A stretch of DNA of 64,000 nucleotides from JAYODW01 sp038116745 (GTDB lineage Bacteria; Pseudomonadota; Gammaproteobacteria; Ga0077536), in NCBI GenBank assembly GCA_038116745.1, contig JAYODW010000007.1, positions 54,856-118,855 of the forward strand, read 5' to 3'. Made by a program: the position numbers and the translations under genes. Of the stretch, positions 32,775 through 40,686 are shown in pieces; the stretch's first letter is position 1, and every line of letters starts with the position of its first letter. The notes beneath the pieces were generated by a model. The model saw nothing but the letters and a program-made list of their open reading frames with translations. It did not search any database and was not told the origin of the DNA.

Positions 32775-32985
32775 GCTCGATGCCCACGGTCAGCAGGCCG
32801 AAACCCAGGCCGAGCTGGACGAGGCGCGACTGCAGCAGGACCACAGCAGGGTAGCGCTGCCTGAGCGCATCGATGCGTGCTCGGTAAAGAGGCACAAACT
32901 GCAGCGCGACGCCGATACCGATGAGCACCGCGCCACTGACCGTGGCAGGCGCTGATCCGGGGGTAAAACCGAGCGCGTCAATCAC
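32767..32985 (-). CDS. Small two-helix membrane protein (72 residues)
   Basis: A GTG-started frame whose first codons overlap the thioesterase stop (8-base overlap). It has two hydrophobic segments (ATVSGAVLIGIGVALQFVPL and SRLVQLGLGFGLLTVGIEL) around a charged region RARIDALRQRYPA. The gene converges on and overlaps the end of the DUF2721 gene. The pattern is that of a genuine small membrane protein but no family is recognised. Confidence 0.6.
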   Translation of the reverse strand: MIDALGFTPGSAPATVSGAVLIGIGVALQFVPLYRARIDALRQRYPAVVLLQSRLVQLGLGFGLLTVGIELI

Positions 32986-33421
32986 GGATGACGGGTCCGC
33001 CGACGCCGTAGGTGCGCCCGCGAAAGTGACACAAGGTCTCTCCTTTCTCGTTGCGCACCAGCACGTCATACATTCCCGTACGCCGAGTGCGATTTCCTTC
33101 CCGAGCTTCTGCGGTCAGCAGTTCGCCAAGCTGTGCGGGGCGCAGAAAATCAATATTGGCGTTCAGCGCGAGGTGGCTCTCGTTATAGGCGTTACTGGCG
33201 TACGCCATGGTGGTGTCTGCCAGCGCGAACAGCAGCCCGCCGTGGCACACGGCATGACCTTGCAGCATCCACGCCTCGACCCGCATCGACATGCGTGCGA
33301 AGCCGGGGCGAATCTCGTCAAGCGAGATGCCGAGACGCCGGGCAGCGCTGTCGCGGGCATGCATGCTCTCGCCGGCGGCGAGTGCCAGGGCGTCGGGGTC
33401 AGGTGGTGCGGTTTCGCTCAT
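32978..33421 (-). CDS. PaaI-family hot-dog thioesterase
   Basis: A 147-residue thioesterase of the PaaI type, which hydrolyses aryl- or acyl-CoA. The key block GHAVCHGGLLFALADTTMAYASNAYN contains the HGG and the acidic residue of the active site. FLRPAQLGELLTAEAREGNRTRRTGMYDVLV follows. The ATG at 33421 has AGGAA upstream. Such enzymes often relieve stalled CoA esters in aromatic catabolism, fitting the window. Confidence 0.87.
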   Translation of the reverse strand: MSETAPPDPDALALAAGESMHARDSAARRLGISLDEIRPGFARMSMRVEAWMLQGHAVCHGGLLFALADTTMAYASNAYNESHLALNANIDFLRPAQLGELLTAEAREGNRTRRTGMYDVLVRNEKGETLCHFRGRTYGVGGPVIRD

Positions 33422-33507
33422 GCAAATCGGTTCCTGCAAAAGGGAGAAGAATCATAGCGAACCCGGCGCGGGAGCAGCGCCTGCAGTCGGCATCCTGCGC
33501 AGGACCT

Positions 33508-34269
33508 TCAGAACCAGAGCCGGACCCCCAGCACCACGCGGGTGGTGGAATCCGCTTCGCCGTCGGCGCGGCGCAGCTCAGCCGTGTCGCCGTGCGCGTG
33601 TTCCCATTCCACACCCAGATAGGGCGCGATCTCACGGCGGATCTCATAGCGCAGGCGGAGTCCCGCGTTCAGCGACCGCAGCCCACCGCCGAGTCCTGCG
33701 GCGCGGTCGTCATCGAGGCCAAGATTGAATTCGAAGCGCGGCTGGAGGATCAGCCGCTGGGTCAGCAACAGCTCGTATTCCGCCTCCATACGCGCGCTCA
33801 GATCCCCGCGATCGTTCAAAAAGAGCGCGGTGTCGAGCTCAAACCAGTAGGGGGCAAGTCCCATGAGTCCGATAACGGCATAACCCCGATCGGTGCTGTC
33901 GCCGATGTCGAAACGCGCTCCCGCCTGCAGGTCCCAGAACGGCGCAACGGCTCGGCTGTAGAGCACCTGCAGCTCACTGTCCGACAGGTTATTGATATCG
34001 GTCTGGTAAGCACCTTCAGACTTCAGCCACAGCTTGTCTTCGTCGTAGCCGAGCCAGCCCTGAACCTCCCATCCGAGCATGTCGCCTTCGGGGGCGTATT
34101 CCAGACGTTCGCCGAGCAGCAGGGTGTTCAGCGTCTGACCGTGACTGGCGTGCAGGACCTCAACCGTCTTTTGCAGGGCTGCGTCATCGTCCGCGCTGGC
34201 GCAGGTCGCGCTCAGCGCGCACGCCAGGAGGGCAAGTGCTGGACCCGCACATCGTGACACGCTGGTCAT
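33508..34269 (-). CDS. copB: Copper resistance outer-membrane protein CopB
   Basis: A 253-residue beta-barrel with a cleaved signal (ending near CASA). It shows the CopB features MLGWEVQGWLGYDEDKLWLKSEG, YSRAVAPFWDLQAGARFDIG, APYWFELDTALFLNDRGDLSARMEAEYELLLTQRLILQPRFE and the final VVLGVRLWF with terminal Phe expected for an outer-membrane protein. The Met/His-rich N-terminal part seen in many CopB proteins is missing here. It lies 7 bases after copA. Confidence 0.92.
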   Translation of the reverse strand: MTSVSRCAGPALALLACALSATCASADDDAALQKTVEVLHASHGQTLNTLLLGERLEYAPEGDMLGWEVQGWLGYDEDKLWLKSEGAYQTDINNLSDSELQVLYSRAVAPFWDLQAGARFDIGDSTDRGYAVIGLMGLAPYWFELDTALFLNDRGDLSARMEAEYELLLTQRLILQPRFEFNLGLDDDRAAGLGGGLRSLNAGLRLRYEIRREIAPYLGVEWEHAHGDTAELRRADGEADSTTRVVLGVRLWF

Positions 34270-34276
34270 CGCGGAC

Positions 34277-36064
34277 TCAGGTGACCTCGAAGACCCGCAT
34301 CATGCCGGCATGCATGTGGTAGAGCAGATGACAGTGGAAGGCCCAGCGTCCGGGTGCCTCGACGTTGATATCAACTGCGACTTTCTCGCCAGGTTTGATG
34401 ACCAGCGTATGTTTGCGCGGCTGGGCCGCTCCGGCTCCGTTGACCAGTTCGAAGTACATGCCGTGAAGATGGACCGGATGGGGCATCATCGTGTCGTTGA
34501 CGAAGTGCAGACGGGTCCTTGAGCCCTTGCGCAGCGGGATCGGTGCCTCGACCTCGGAGAACTTGAGACCGTCGAATGACCACATGTAGCGCGCCATGTT
34601 GCCTGTCAGATGCAGCTCCAGTTCCTCATCCACGGGACGGGCGGGCGCGGAGTCAACGAGGGACCGGAGATCCGCATAGACCAGGACCCGGTGTGGCTCG
34701 TGCTCCAGACCGAGCGGTCGCTCGTGGAGCCGGCTCGCCGGTGCCTGCGCCAGGTTGACGACGCCGACCTCATGGCGATGCGGGTGCTGCTGGTCCTGAC
34801 TTTCGGCAGACGTTTCATCCTTCTGCTGCAGCGTCCCAGGGGCGCCCTCGACCTGATCGTGGGCGGCGTGCTCGTGGTGCTCAGCGTGCTCCGAATGTGA
34901 TGTGCCTGTGCCGGATGAGGGCGTCGGCTGAGACGTTCCGTGAGCATGCGCCATCCCCATATCACGCATGGTCAGCAGCGGGCGTTGGCGCAGCGCAGGT
35001 ATCTCGGCCTGCATGCCGGGCTGCGGCGACAGGGTCGCCCGGGCATAGGCAAAGAAGTCATTCGTCTCGGCCATGATGGTGTACGCGCGCGTCTCAGCAG
35101 GGCGCACCAGCACATCGTAAGTTTCCGCCGTGCCGAGCTGAAACTCGTCAGTCTCCACGGGCTGTACCGGGACGCCGTCGGCCTGGATTACGGTCATGGG
35201 CAGATCGGGAATGCGGATGTTGAAGATGCTCATGGCCGCGGCGTTGATGAAACGCAGGCGCACCGTTTCGCCGGGATGAAACAGTGCAGTCCAGTTCTCT
35301 TCCGGGCTGTGGCCATTGACCAGGTAGGTATACGTCGCGCCGGTGACGTCTGCCAGATCGGTCGGATCCATGCGCATGGCGCCCCACCGTGCGCGATCGG
35401 ACAAAGCAGCACTGATGCCATGGGCCCGGATATCGTGCAGAAGATCGATCAGTGTGCGGCGCTGGAAGTTATAGCTGTCGCCCATTTTCTTAAGGCGCGC
35501 GAAGATCCGCGCCGGCGACTCAAAGCTCCAGTCCGAGAGCATGACCACGTAATCACGCTCAACCCGGTAGGGCTCCGGCTCTGAGGGGTCGATGACGATG
35601 GGGCCGTAGTGCCCGATCTGCTCCTGCAGTCCTGAATGGCTGTGATACCAGTAGGTGCCCGATTGACCCAGTGTGAATTGATATTCGAACGTCTTCCCCG
35701 GCCCGATGCCTGCGAAACTTACCCCGGGGACGCCGTCCATGTCGGCGGGCAGCAGGATCCCGTGCCAGTGGATCGAAGTGGAATCTTCGAGCGCGTTGCG
35801 CACCCGCAGCCGCAGCGTGTCTCCCTCGCGCCAACGCAGCAACGGGGCAGGGAACTGATTGTTGATGGTGATATGCCTGGCGACGCGACCCGCGATCGCT
35901 GCGCGGCGTTGCTCGACAACGAGATCGACAGTATCGCCAGTGAGAGCGAGCGGGCTGGTGGCGCGGTGATCTGTGGCCGCGCGTGCCCAGGCGGGCAGCA
36001 GGGCCTGCAGAGCGCAGGCTGAGCTCGCCCCGGCGAGTTGTTCTAAAAAAGATCGCCTGAGCAT
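34277..36064 (-). CDS. copA: Copper resistance multicopper oxidase CopA
   Basis: A 595-residue periplasmic oxidase with a Tat signal (LRRSFLEQLAG). The copper ligands are in HWHG (about residue 98), WYHSHSG (about 138), HPVHLHG (about 528) and the C-terminal HCHLLYHMHAGM. The central linker between about residues 365 and 415 is unusually rich in His, Glu and Gln (HSEHAEHHEHAAHD, then QDQQHPHRHEV), where many CopA proteins have Met-rich DHxxM repeats. It is followed by copB. No copRS regulator genes are in view. Confidence 0.94.
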   Translation of the reverse strand: MLRRSFLEQLAGASSACALQALLPAWARAATDHRATSPLALTGDTVDLVVEQRRAAIAGRVARHITINNQFPAPLLRWREGDTLRLRVRNALEDSTSIHWHGILLPADMDGVPGVSFAGIGPGKTFEYQFTLGQSGTYWYHSHSGLQEQIGHYGPIVIDPSEPEPYRVERDYVVMLSDWSFESPARIFARLKKMGDSYNFQRRTLIDLLHDIRAHGISAALSDRARWGAMRMDPTDLADVTGATYTYLVNGHSPEENWTALFHPGETVRLRFINAAAMSIFNIRIPDLPMTVIQADGVPVQPVETDEFQLGTAETYDVLVRPAETRAYTIMAETNDFFAYARATLSPQPGMQAEIPALRQRPLLTMRDMGMAHAHGTSQPTPSSGTGTSHSEHAEHHEHAAHDQVEGAPGTLQQKDETSAESQDQQHPHRHEVGVVNLAQAPASRLHERPLGLEHEPHRVLVYADLRSLVDSAPARPVDEELELHLTGNMARYMWSFDGLKFSEVEAPIPLRKGSRTRLHFVNDTMMPHPVHLHGMYFELVNGAGAAQPRKHTLVIKPGEKVAVDINVEAPGRWAFHCHLLYHMHAGMMRVFEVT

Positions 36065-36164
36065 GCCGGATCTGGATGGGGGGCTGGCGCCGATCTACCG
36101 GAGCGGATCCGGTACTGCTTGCCCTGATGCAGTTACAGGGAGGCGGGCACGGGCTTCAGCATAT

Positions 36165-36884
36165 TCAGTCACGACCAGCATCCTCAATCGCCCGTGCGAG
36201 GCGCGCCGGATCGGTAAAGCAGACCTCGTGGCTGCCCGCGATCTGGACCAGGCGGAACAGTCCCAGTCTTTCTGACAGGCGCGGGTGCCACCCAAGACTG
36301 CCGGGCAGAGCGGTGTCCTCCGTGCCGTTGATATAGGACTTGCCGACGGTGAGCTCGGCCAGCGGTGTCTCGAGGGAGATGGGATCGTTAAACGTTCTCG
36401 CCGGGTGTGGATTCAGGCTGTCATAGGTCCGCCTGGCGAGGTCCAGATCGGCATCGTTGATAAACGCTTCCCGCCAGATCGGAAACGGCAGCATGACACC
36501 GCCATCCGCTGCGGTCAGTGCATCAAATGTCTCCCGATAATGCGGAGGGACCATGTCGTTCAGACATTCGCCATCCAGAGGAACGAAAGCATTCCAGTAG
36601 ACCAGGCGACGGATACGGGCCCCGAGCCTGCCGGCGCCGCCGCTCATGATCATGCCCGCGTAGCTGTGGCCGACCAGAATGAAGTCGCGGAGCGAGGCGC
36701 GCTCAATGTGTTCGACGAAGTCGTCGATCACCTCGCCGAGGCTCACATCCTTGCGGTCGCCGGGGCGATGGCCGAGCAGCGTGGGCGTGTGCGCTTCGTG
36801 GCCCGCGTGCTGCAGGTGTCTGGCAACGGGCTGCAGGTGCTCGCCCGTATGCCAGCCGCCGTGAATCAGGACGAATACGCTCAT
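36165..36884 (-). CDS. Alpha/beta hydrolase
   Basis: A 239-residue hydrolase: FVLIHGGWHTGEHLQPVARHL (oxyanion HGG), nucleophile elbow LVGHSYAGMI, and the catalytic His in IAGSHEVCFTDPARLA. It resembles the methylesterase/hydroxynitrile lyase-like group. The frame is open upstream to 37595, but that would run through the cupin gene, so the ATG at 36884 is chosen. It lies 11 bases after the cupin stop in the same transcript. Confidence 0.86.
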   Translation of the reverse strand: MSVFVLIHGGWHTGEHLQPVARHLQHAGHEAHTPTLLGHRPGDRKDVSLGEVIDDFVEHIERASLRDFILVGHSYAGMIMSGGAGRLGARIRRLVYWNAFVPLDGECLNDMVPPHYRETFDALTAADGGVMLPFPIWREAFINDADLDLARRTYDSLNPHPARTFNDPISLETPLAELTVGKSYINGTEDTALPGSLGWHPRLSERLGLFRLVQIAGSHEVCFTDPARLARAIEDAGRD

Positions 36885-36894
36885 TCGCGATGCC

Positions 36895-37224
36895 TTATTT
36901 GGACTCGACCAGGATCTCGCGATAGCGGGTGGTGCCGGTATTGCGTGCTTTATGCAGCGCCGGTACCCGCAGACCGCGATCGTCGGTCGAGACCAGGTCA
37001 TCGCCCTCGATCCTGAGCGCAAAGGAAGATCCGGCAGTGGCGTCCAGAGTGCCGAGGTCAGCGCCATGCTCGTCGAACACCTGCAGTGGTGCGCCGTCAA
37101 GAACGTAGAACACGTAATCGTGTTCATGGCGATGCATGGGGGTTTCGGCGCCCGGCTCAAGGACGAATTCCCACATGATGATGCGGTCGTTTTCAAAGAT
37201 TCGGGTGGTGCCCACTTCGCCCAT
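36895..37224 (-). CDS. Cupin-domain protein
   Basis: A 109-residue single-domain cupin. Motif 1 is LEPGAETPMHRHEHDYVFYVLDG with the metal-binding H-x-H and Glu. The second motif is weaker, with no His in DLVSTDDRGLRVPALHKARNTG. It is probably a small metal-dependent protein that shapes or binds a catabolic intermediate. It is co-transcribed with the alpha/beta hydrolase and divergent from the LLM gene at 37375 (150 bases between starts). Confidence 0.84.
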   Translation of the reverse strand: MGEVGTTRIFENDRIIMWEFVLEPGAETPMHRHEHDYVFYVLDGAPLQVFDEHGADLGTLDATAGSSFALRIEGDDLVSTDDRGLRVPALHKARNTGTTRYREILVESK

Positions 37225-37374
37225 GATGGTTCTCCTGTTGGCTGATGGCGTGCTTGCCGCGAGGGCCGCACGATAACCCAGATCAGCGTTCTCCCGTACG
37301 CCTCACCGGTACGCTGTGAGGCAGCTGGTCTCTGTGGTTTACTTGCCCGCCAGCGACGCCAGAGGAGCAGCACG

Positions 37375-38313
37375 ATGAGAATGGGGATCATGACCGGGAC
37401 CCGGTCGAGCAGTGATGATGTCAACCAGATCGGACGTACGATCACGATAGATGAAGTCGTAGGCCTGGTGCAGCGCGCCGAATCAGCGGGCTTTGACACC
37501 GTGTGGATGGCCAATGTTTTCGCGCTCGACGCCATCATGACCATGGGGATCGCGGGACGTGAAACCAGCACCATCGAGGTGGGCACTGCGGTCACCCCGA
37601 CCTATCCCAGACATCCGACGGCGATCGCGCAGCAGGCCGTTACCGCAGCTGCTGCTGCGCGGAATCGCTTTGTGCTGGGGATAGGTCTTGCGCACAAAGT
37701 CATGATCGAAGACGCGTTGGGTATGTCCTACGCGCGACCGGCGCGTCATATGCACGAATACCTCGAGGTCCTCGCGCCGCTGCTGCGTGGTGAGACCGTC
37801 AATTTCAGCGGTGAGCAGTACCGCGTGACCGGCCTGTCCGTGGGAGCAGCTGGTGCGGATGACGTGCCGCTGATGGTGGCTGCGCTCGGTGAGCAGATGC
37901 TGCGGCTGGCCGGTCGTTTCACCAGCGGCACCATTACCTGGATGGTTGGGCCGAAAACCATGACTGACCACGTGCGTCCGACCCTGATGAACGCCGCGCA
38001 GGAGGCGGGACGACCCGAACCACGCATTGTGGCCGGCTTCCCAATAGTGCTGACCCACGAGCCGGATGAAGCCCGCGCACGGATAGCCGCCGGGCTGGCG
38101 CTTTATGGACGCCTGCCGAGCTATCGCGCGATGCTCGATCGGGAGGGTGTGGCGGGGCCGGAGGACCTCGCCATCGTTGGTGATGAGGCCACTCTGCGGG
38201 CGGGTATCGAACGGATCCGTGAAACGGGGGCATCGGATTTCAATGCGGCGATTGCCGAGACAGACCCCGGCGCATTCGACCGCACCTTCGATTTTCTGGC
38301 GAGCCTGGCATGA
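37375..38313 (+). CDS. LLM-class oxidoreductase (TIGR03564-like)
   Basis: A 312-residue TIM-barrel enzyme. The conserved parts are VVGLVQRAESAGFDTVWMANVFALDAIMTMGIAG, IEVGTAVTPTYPRHPTAIAQQAVTAA, GIGLAHKVMIEDALGMSYARPARHMHEYLEVLAPLL and RFTSGTITWMVGPKTM. The subfamily is called F420-dependent in actinobacteria. Here the cofactor is open. A GAGGAG site precedes the ATG. The stop overlaps the SDR start by 4 bases, so the two make a coupled redox pair. Confidence 0.87.
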   Translation: MRMGIMTGTRSSSDDVNQIGRTITIDEVVGLVQRAESAGFDTVWMANVFALDAIMTMGIAGRETSTIEVGTAVTPTYPRHPTAIAQQAVTAAAAARNRFVLGIGLAHKVMIEDALGMSYARPARHMHEYLEVLAPLLRGETVNFSGEQYRVTGLSVGAAGADDVPLMVAALGEQMLRLAGRFTSGTITWMVGPKTMTDHVRPTLMNAAQEAGRPEPRIVAGFPIVLTHEPDEARARIAAGLALYGRLPSYRAMLDREGVAGPEDLAIVGDEATLRAGIERIRETGASDFNAAIAETDPGAFDRTFDFLASLA

Positions 38314-39086
38314 GTCGGGGACTGTTCGACATCGCGGGAAAGGTAGCCTTCATCAGCGGCGGCTCGAGGGGGATCGGCTTCATGATGGCCTCGGCCTATG
38401 TCGAGGCCGGCGCCCGCGTCTACATCAGCGCGCGCAAGGCTGAGCAGTGCGAGGCTGCGGCGGCTTCCCTGGCCGCACGAGGCGAGTGCATCGCCCTGCC
38501 CGCCGATCTCTCGCGTATGGATGAAATCGAGCGCGTGGCGGCGGAGCTCACCGCGAGGGAGACAGCGCTGCATGTGCTGATCAACAACGCCGGGACGCAG
38601 TGGGGGGCATCCGTCGACGCCTTTCCTGAAAAAGGCTGGGACAAGGTGCTCGACCTCAATCTCAAATCTCCGTTTTTTCTTCTGCAGAAGCTGCTGCCGC
38701 TGCTGACGGCAGCCGCCGAGACCGATGATCCGGCGCGGGTTATCAACGTCAGCTCGGCCGACGGTATGCACACCCCGATTTTCGACAACTTTTCCTATGC
38801 CGCATCGAAGGCCGGGCTGAACCATGTCTCTAGAATGCTGGCCGCTCATCTAGCCGCACGCCACATCACGGTGAACGTGATAGCCCCGGGGCCGTTCCAT
38901 ACCGAAATGCTGGCGCCTATGGTTGACCTGATGGGTGCCGATACGCTGCTCGAGAACGTCCCCCTCAAGCGCATGGGGGGTGCAGACGACGCTGCCGGCG
39001 TAGCCATTTTTCTGGCCGCGAGGGCCTCTGCCTATATCACCGGAGCGGTGCTGCCGCTGGATGGCGGTCTCATCGGCGCGAGCTGA
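38310..39086 (+). CDS. SDR-family oxidoreductase
   Basis: A 258-residue classical SDR: SGGSRGIG (dinucleotide loop), SARKAEQ suggesting NADP preference, INNAGTQWG, Ser in NVSSADG, YAASKAGLNH catalytic motif, and YITGAVLPLDGG. The AGTGATG-type overlap with the LLM gene puts it in the same operon. The substrate is unknown. Confidence 0.9.
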   Translation: MSRGLFDIAGKVAFISGGSRGIGFMMASAYVEAGARVYISARKAEQCEAAAASLAARGECIALPADLSRMDEIERVAAELTARETALHVLINNAGTQWGASVDAFPEKGWDKVLDLNLKSPFFLLQKLLPLLTAAAETDDPARVINVSSADGMHTPIFDNFSYAASKAGLNHVSRMLAAHLAARHITVNVIAPGPFHTEMLAPMVDLMGADTLLENVPLKRMGGADDAAGVAIFLAARASAYITGAVLPLDGGLIGAS

Positions 39087-39389
39087 AAAGACCTCGGGCG
39101 TTATTTACGCGCGGGTAATCGCTTGGTTGCTGGCCTCGGTGGTTGGAGGCGTCTGGGGCGGCAGGGGCTCGTCATCTGCGCGTTCGAGCTCCAGTACTTC
39201 GTAAGTACCTCTGAGACCTGCACCAATTCGATCGATGGCTGAAGCGGCCGTCTCCAGCGCGTGATTGCTCTTAAGTTCAGGGAATGGATGGCGGCGCGCG
39301 CTTCGCGCTTGAGGTGTCGGCAGTGCACCTGACGGCGTTACGCCGTCAGGTTGATGCAGGCTGCGGTATGGAAACCGCGGCGGGTTTTT
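39087..39389. other. Intergenic region with two hairpins
   Basis: About 300 bases between the SDR and the GFA gene stops (convergent genes). No credible ORF. It holds a GTACTT/AAGTAC hairpin at 39194-39208 and the strong hairpin listed separately. Termination of both transcripts is the natural role. Confidence 0.6.
39327..39351. terminator. Perfect 11-bp hairpin between convergent genes
   Basis: ACCTGACGGCG at 39327-39337 pairs perfectly with CGCCGTCAGGT at 39341-39351 across a TTA loop. Its position between the SDR and GFA stops suits a bidirectional terminator. A T-run immediately after is missing (it comes about 35 bases later as TTTTTTTA, on the GFA gene's end), so it may act weakly. Confidence 0.6.
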
Positions 39390-39818
39390 TTATTCCGGCA
39401 GGGTTTCGCCGGAGCCCCCCATTTCCGCAGGAACGTCTTTCAGCTTGGGCAGACCGTCTTTCACGCTGACAACTTTCTCGCCGTAGAACACGTGCATCAT
39501 CGGCTCAAACTTGAGGCTGGGCAGGATTGCCGCGTAGACGTCATAGAGCCCCATGCCAGGATGATCCGTCATCAGGTGCCCGCCACACTTGCGGCACCAT
39601 TTACGATGGCTGTTGTCCGTTTTTGCATAGGTCTCAATCAGGTCTTCGCCGGCGGTGATTTTGACCCCGTCCGGTGCCCACAGCGAAAACGCGTTAATCG
39701 GCCCGGCCGACCAGTGCCGACAGGACTCGCAATGGCAGTAGCCCATGGCCGCAGGCGTGCCGCTGACCTCGATTTTTACCGCGCCGCAGAAGCAGCTGCC
39801 GTGATGTGTCTCACTCAT
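39390..39818 (-). CDS. GFA-family (CENP-V/GFA domain) protein
   Basis: A 142-residue zinc protein: GSCFCGAVKIE, the GYCHCESCRHWSA CxCxxC motif and KWCRKCGGHLMTDHP, giving the two-zinc Cys set of the glutathione-dependent formaldehyde-activating family. The ATG at 39818 is preferred, with AAAGGGG upstream. The function of most members is not glutathione-formaldehyde chemistry and remains undefined. Confidence 0.9.
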   Translation of the reverse strand: MSETHHGSCFCGAVKIEVSGTPAAMGYCHCESCRHWSAGPINAFSLWAPDGVKITAGEDLIETYAKTDNSHRKWCRKCGGHLMTDHPGMGLYDVYAAILPSLKFEPMMHVFYGEKVVSVKDGLPKLKDVPAEMGGSGETLPE

Positions 39819-39888
39819 AGGTTTCCCCTTTCTTCCGACTGATCCCGCACCCGGATGGTGCTGTCCGTAATGTTGCGCTGCATGGCGC

Positions 39889-40686
39889 TCAGGCGACAGC
39901 CGCCGTGGCGCCGTTCTGCAGAAAATCGACCACCATGCGCGCGAACGCGTCCGGCTGCTCGAGTTCTGCAAGGTGCCCTGCGTCCGGCAGGATCGTCAAG
40001 TGCCCGTCAGTCAGCTCGCTGTGCCAGGCAGGGCCGTATGCGGCGGGCACGATGACGTCGTGCTCGCTGGTCACGATCAGGGTCGGCGCCTGGATCCGGT
40101 GCAGGCGTTTTTTAATGCCGGTGTCTGGCAGTGGCCACAGAAAACGGGCGCTCGCGCGCAGGTTGAGCAGCTCCTCGACGTGGGCATCGAGCTTGTCGCG
40201 TCCTTCGAACAGGTAGCGCTTGCGGCCGTCGGGATCGGCAAACAGCACCCGGGATGGAAACCCCGGATGCTGGGCGAAGGGATCGACCGCCTCGACGCCG
40301 TCGATCCACAGCCCCAGCGGGTTCACCAGCACCAGACGCCGGACGCGCTCCGGCCTGATCGCGGCCAGCTCAGCGGCCATCCAGGCGCCGATGCTGACAC
40401 CGACCACGTCCACCTGCTCAAGCTCAAGAACGTCCAGAACGTCGGTATTGTGCAGCGTGATATCGAGCGGGCCGTCATCCATCTCCGTCAGTTGATCCTT
40501 GGCCGGTCCCCAGCCGGGTGCATGGGGCGCGATCACCTCGCAGGTCTCAGCCAGTCGGGCGAGTGCCGGCTCGAATCCCTGGAGGCCGAGCATGTGGTGC
40601 AGAAACAGCAGCGGCCTGCCGGTACCTGCTCGGTAGTACCAGAATTCCCGGCTGCCCGGCCCCGTCCAGTGCTGCAGTTCGCTCAT
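39889..40686 (-). CDS. Alpha/beta fold hydrolase
   Basis: A 265-residue hydrolase: PLLFLHHMLGLQGFEP (HH in place of the usual HG oxyanion pair), VIAPHAPGWG, nucleophile elbow VVGVSIGAWMAAELAAIRPERV, APTLIVTSEHDVIVP with the catalytic acid, and DAGHLAELEQP with the His. The ATG overlaps the stop of the LLM gene upstream in transcription (ATGA), so hydrolase and monooxygenase are made together, a pattern seen for oxygenation followed by lactone or ester hydrolysis. Confidence 0.88.
   Translation of the reverse strand: MSELQHWTGPGSREFWYYRAGTGRPLLFLHHMLGLQGFEPALARLAETCEVIAPHAPGWGPAKDQLTEMDDGPLDITLHNTDVLDVLELEQVDVVGVSIGAWMAAELAAIRPERVRRLVLVNPLGLWIDGVEAVDPFAQHPGFPSRVLFADPDGRKRYLFEGRDKLDAHVEELLNLRASARFLWPLPDTGIKKRLHRIQAPTLIVTSEHDVIVPAAYGPAWHSELTDGHLTILPDAGHLAELEQPDAFARMVVDFLQNGATAAVA

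Noticed and set aside
36165..37595. Single 476-residue frame on the minus strand
   Set aside because: It runs through the cupin gene at 36895-37224, whose conserved cupin motif is in another frame. The hydrolase begins naturally at the ATG at 36884.
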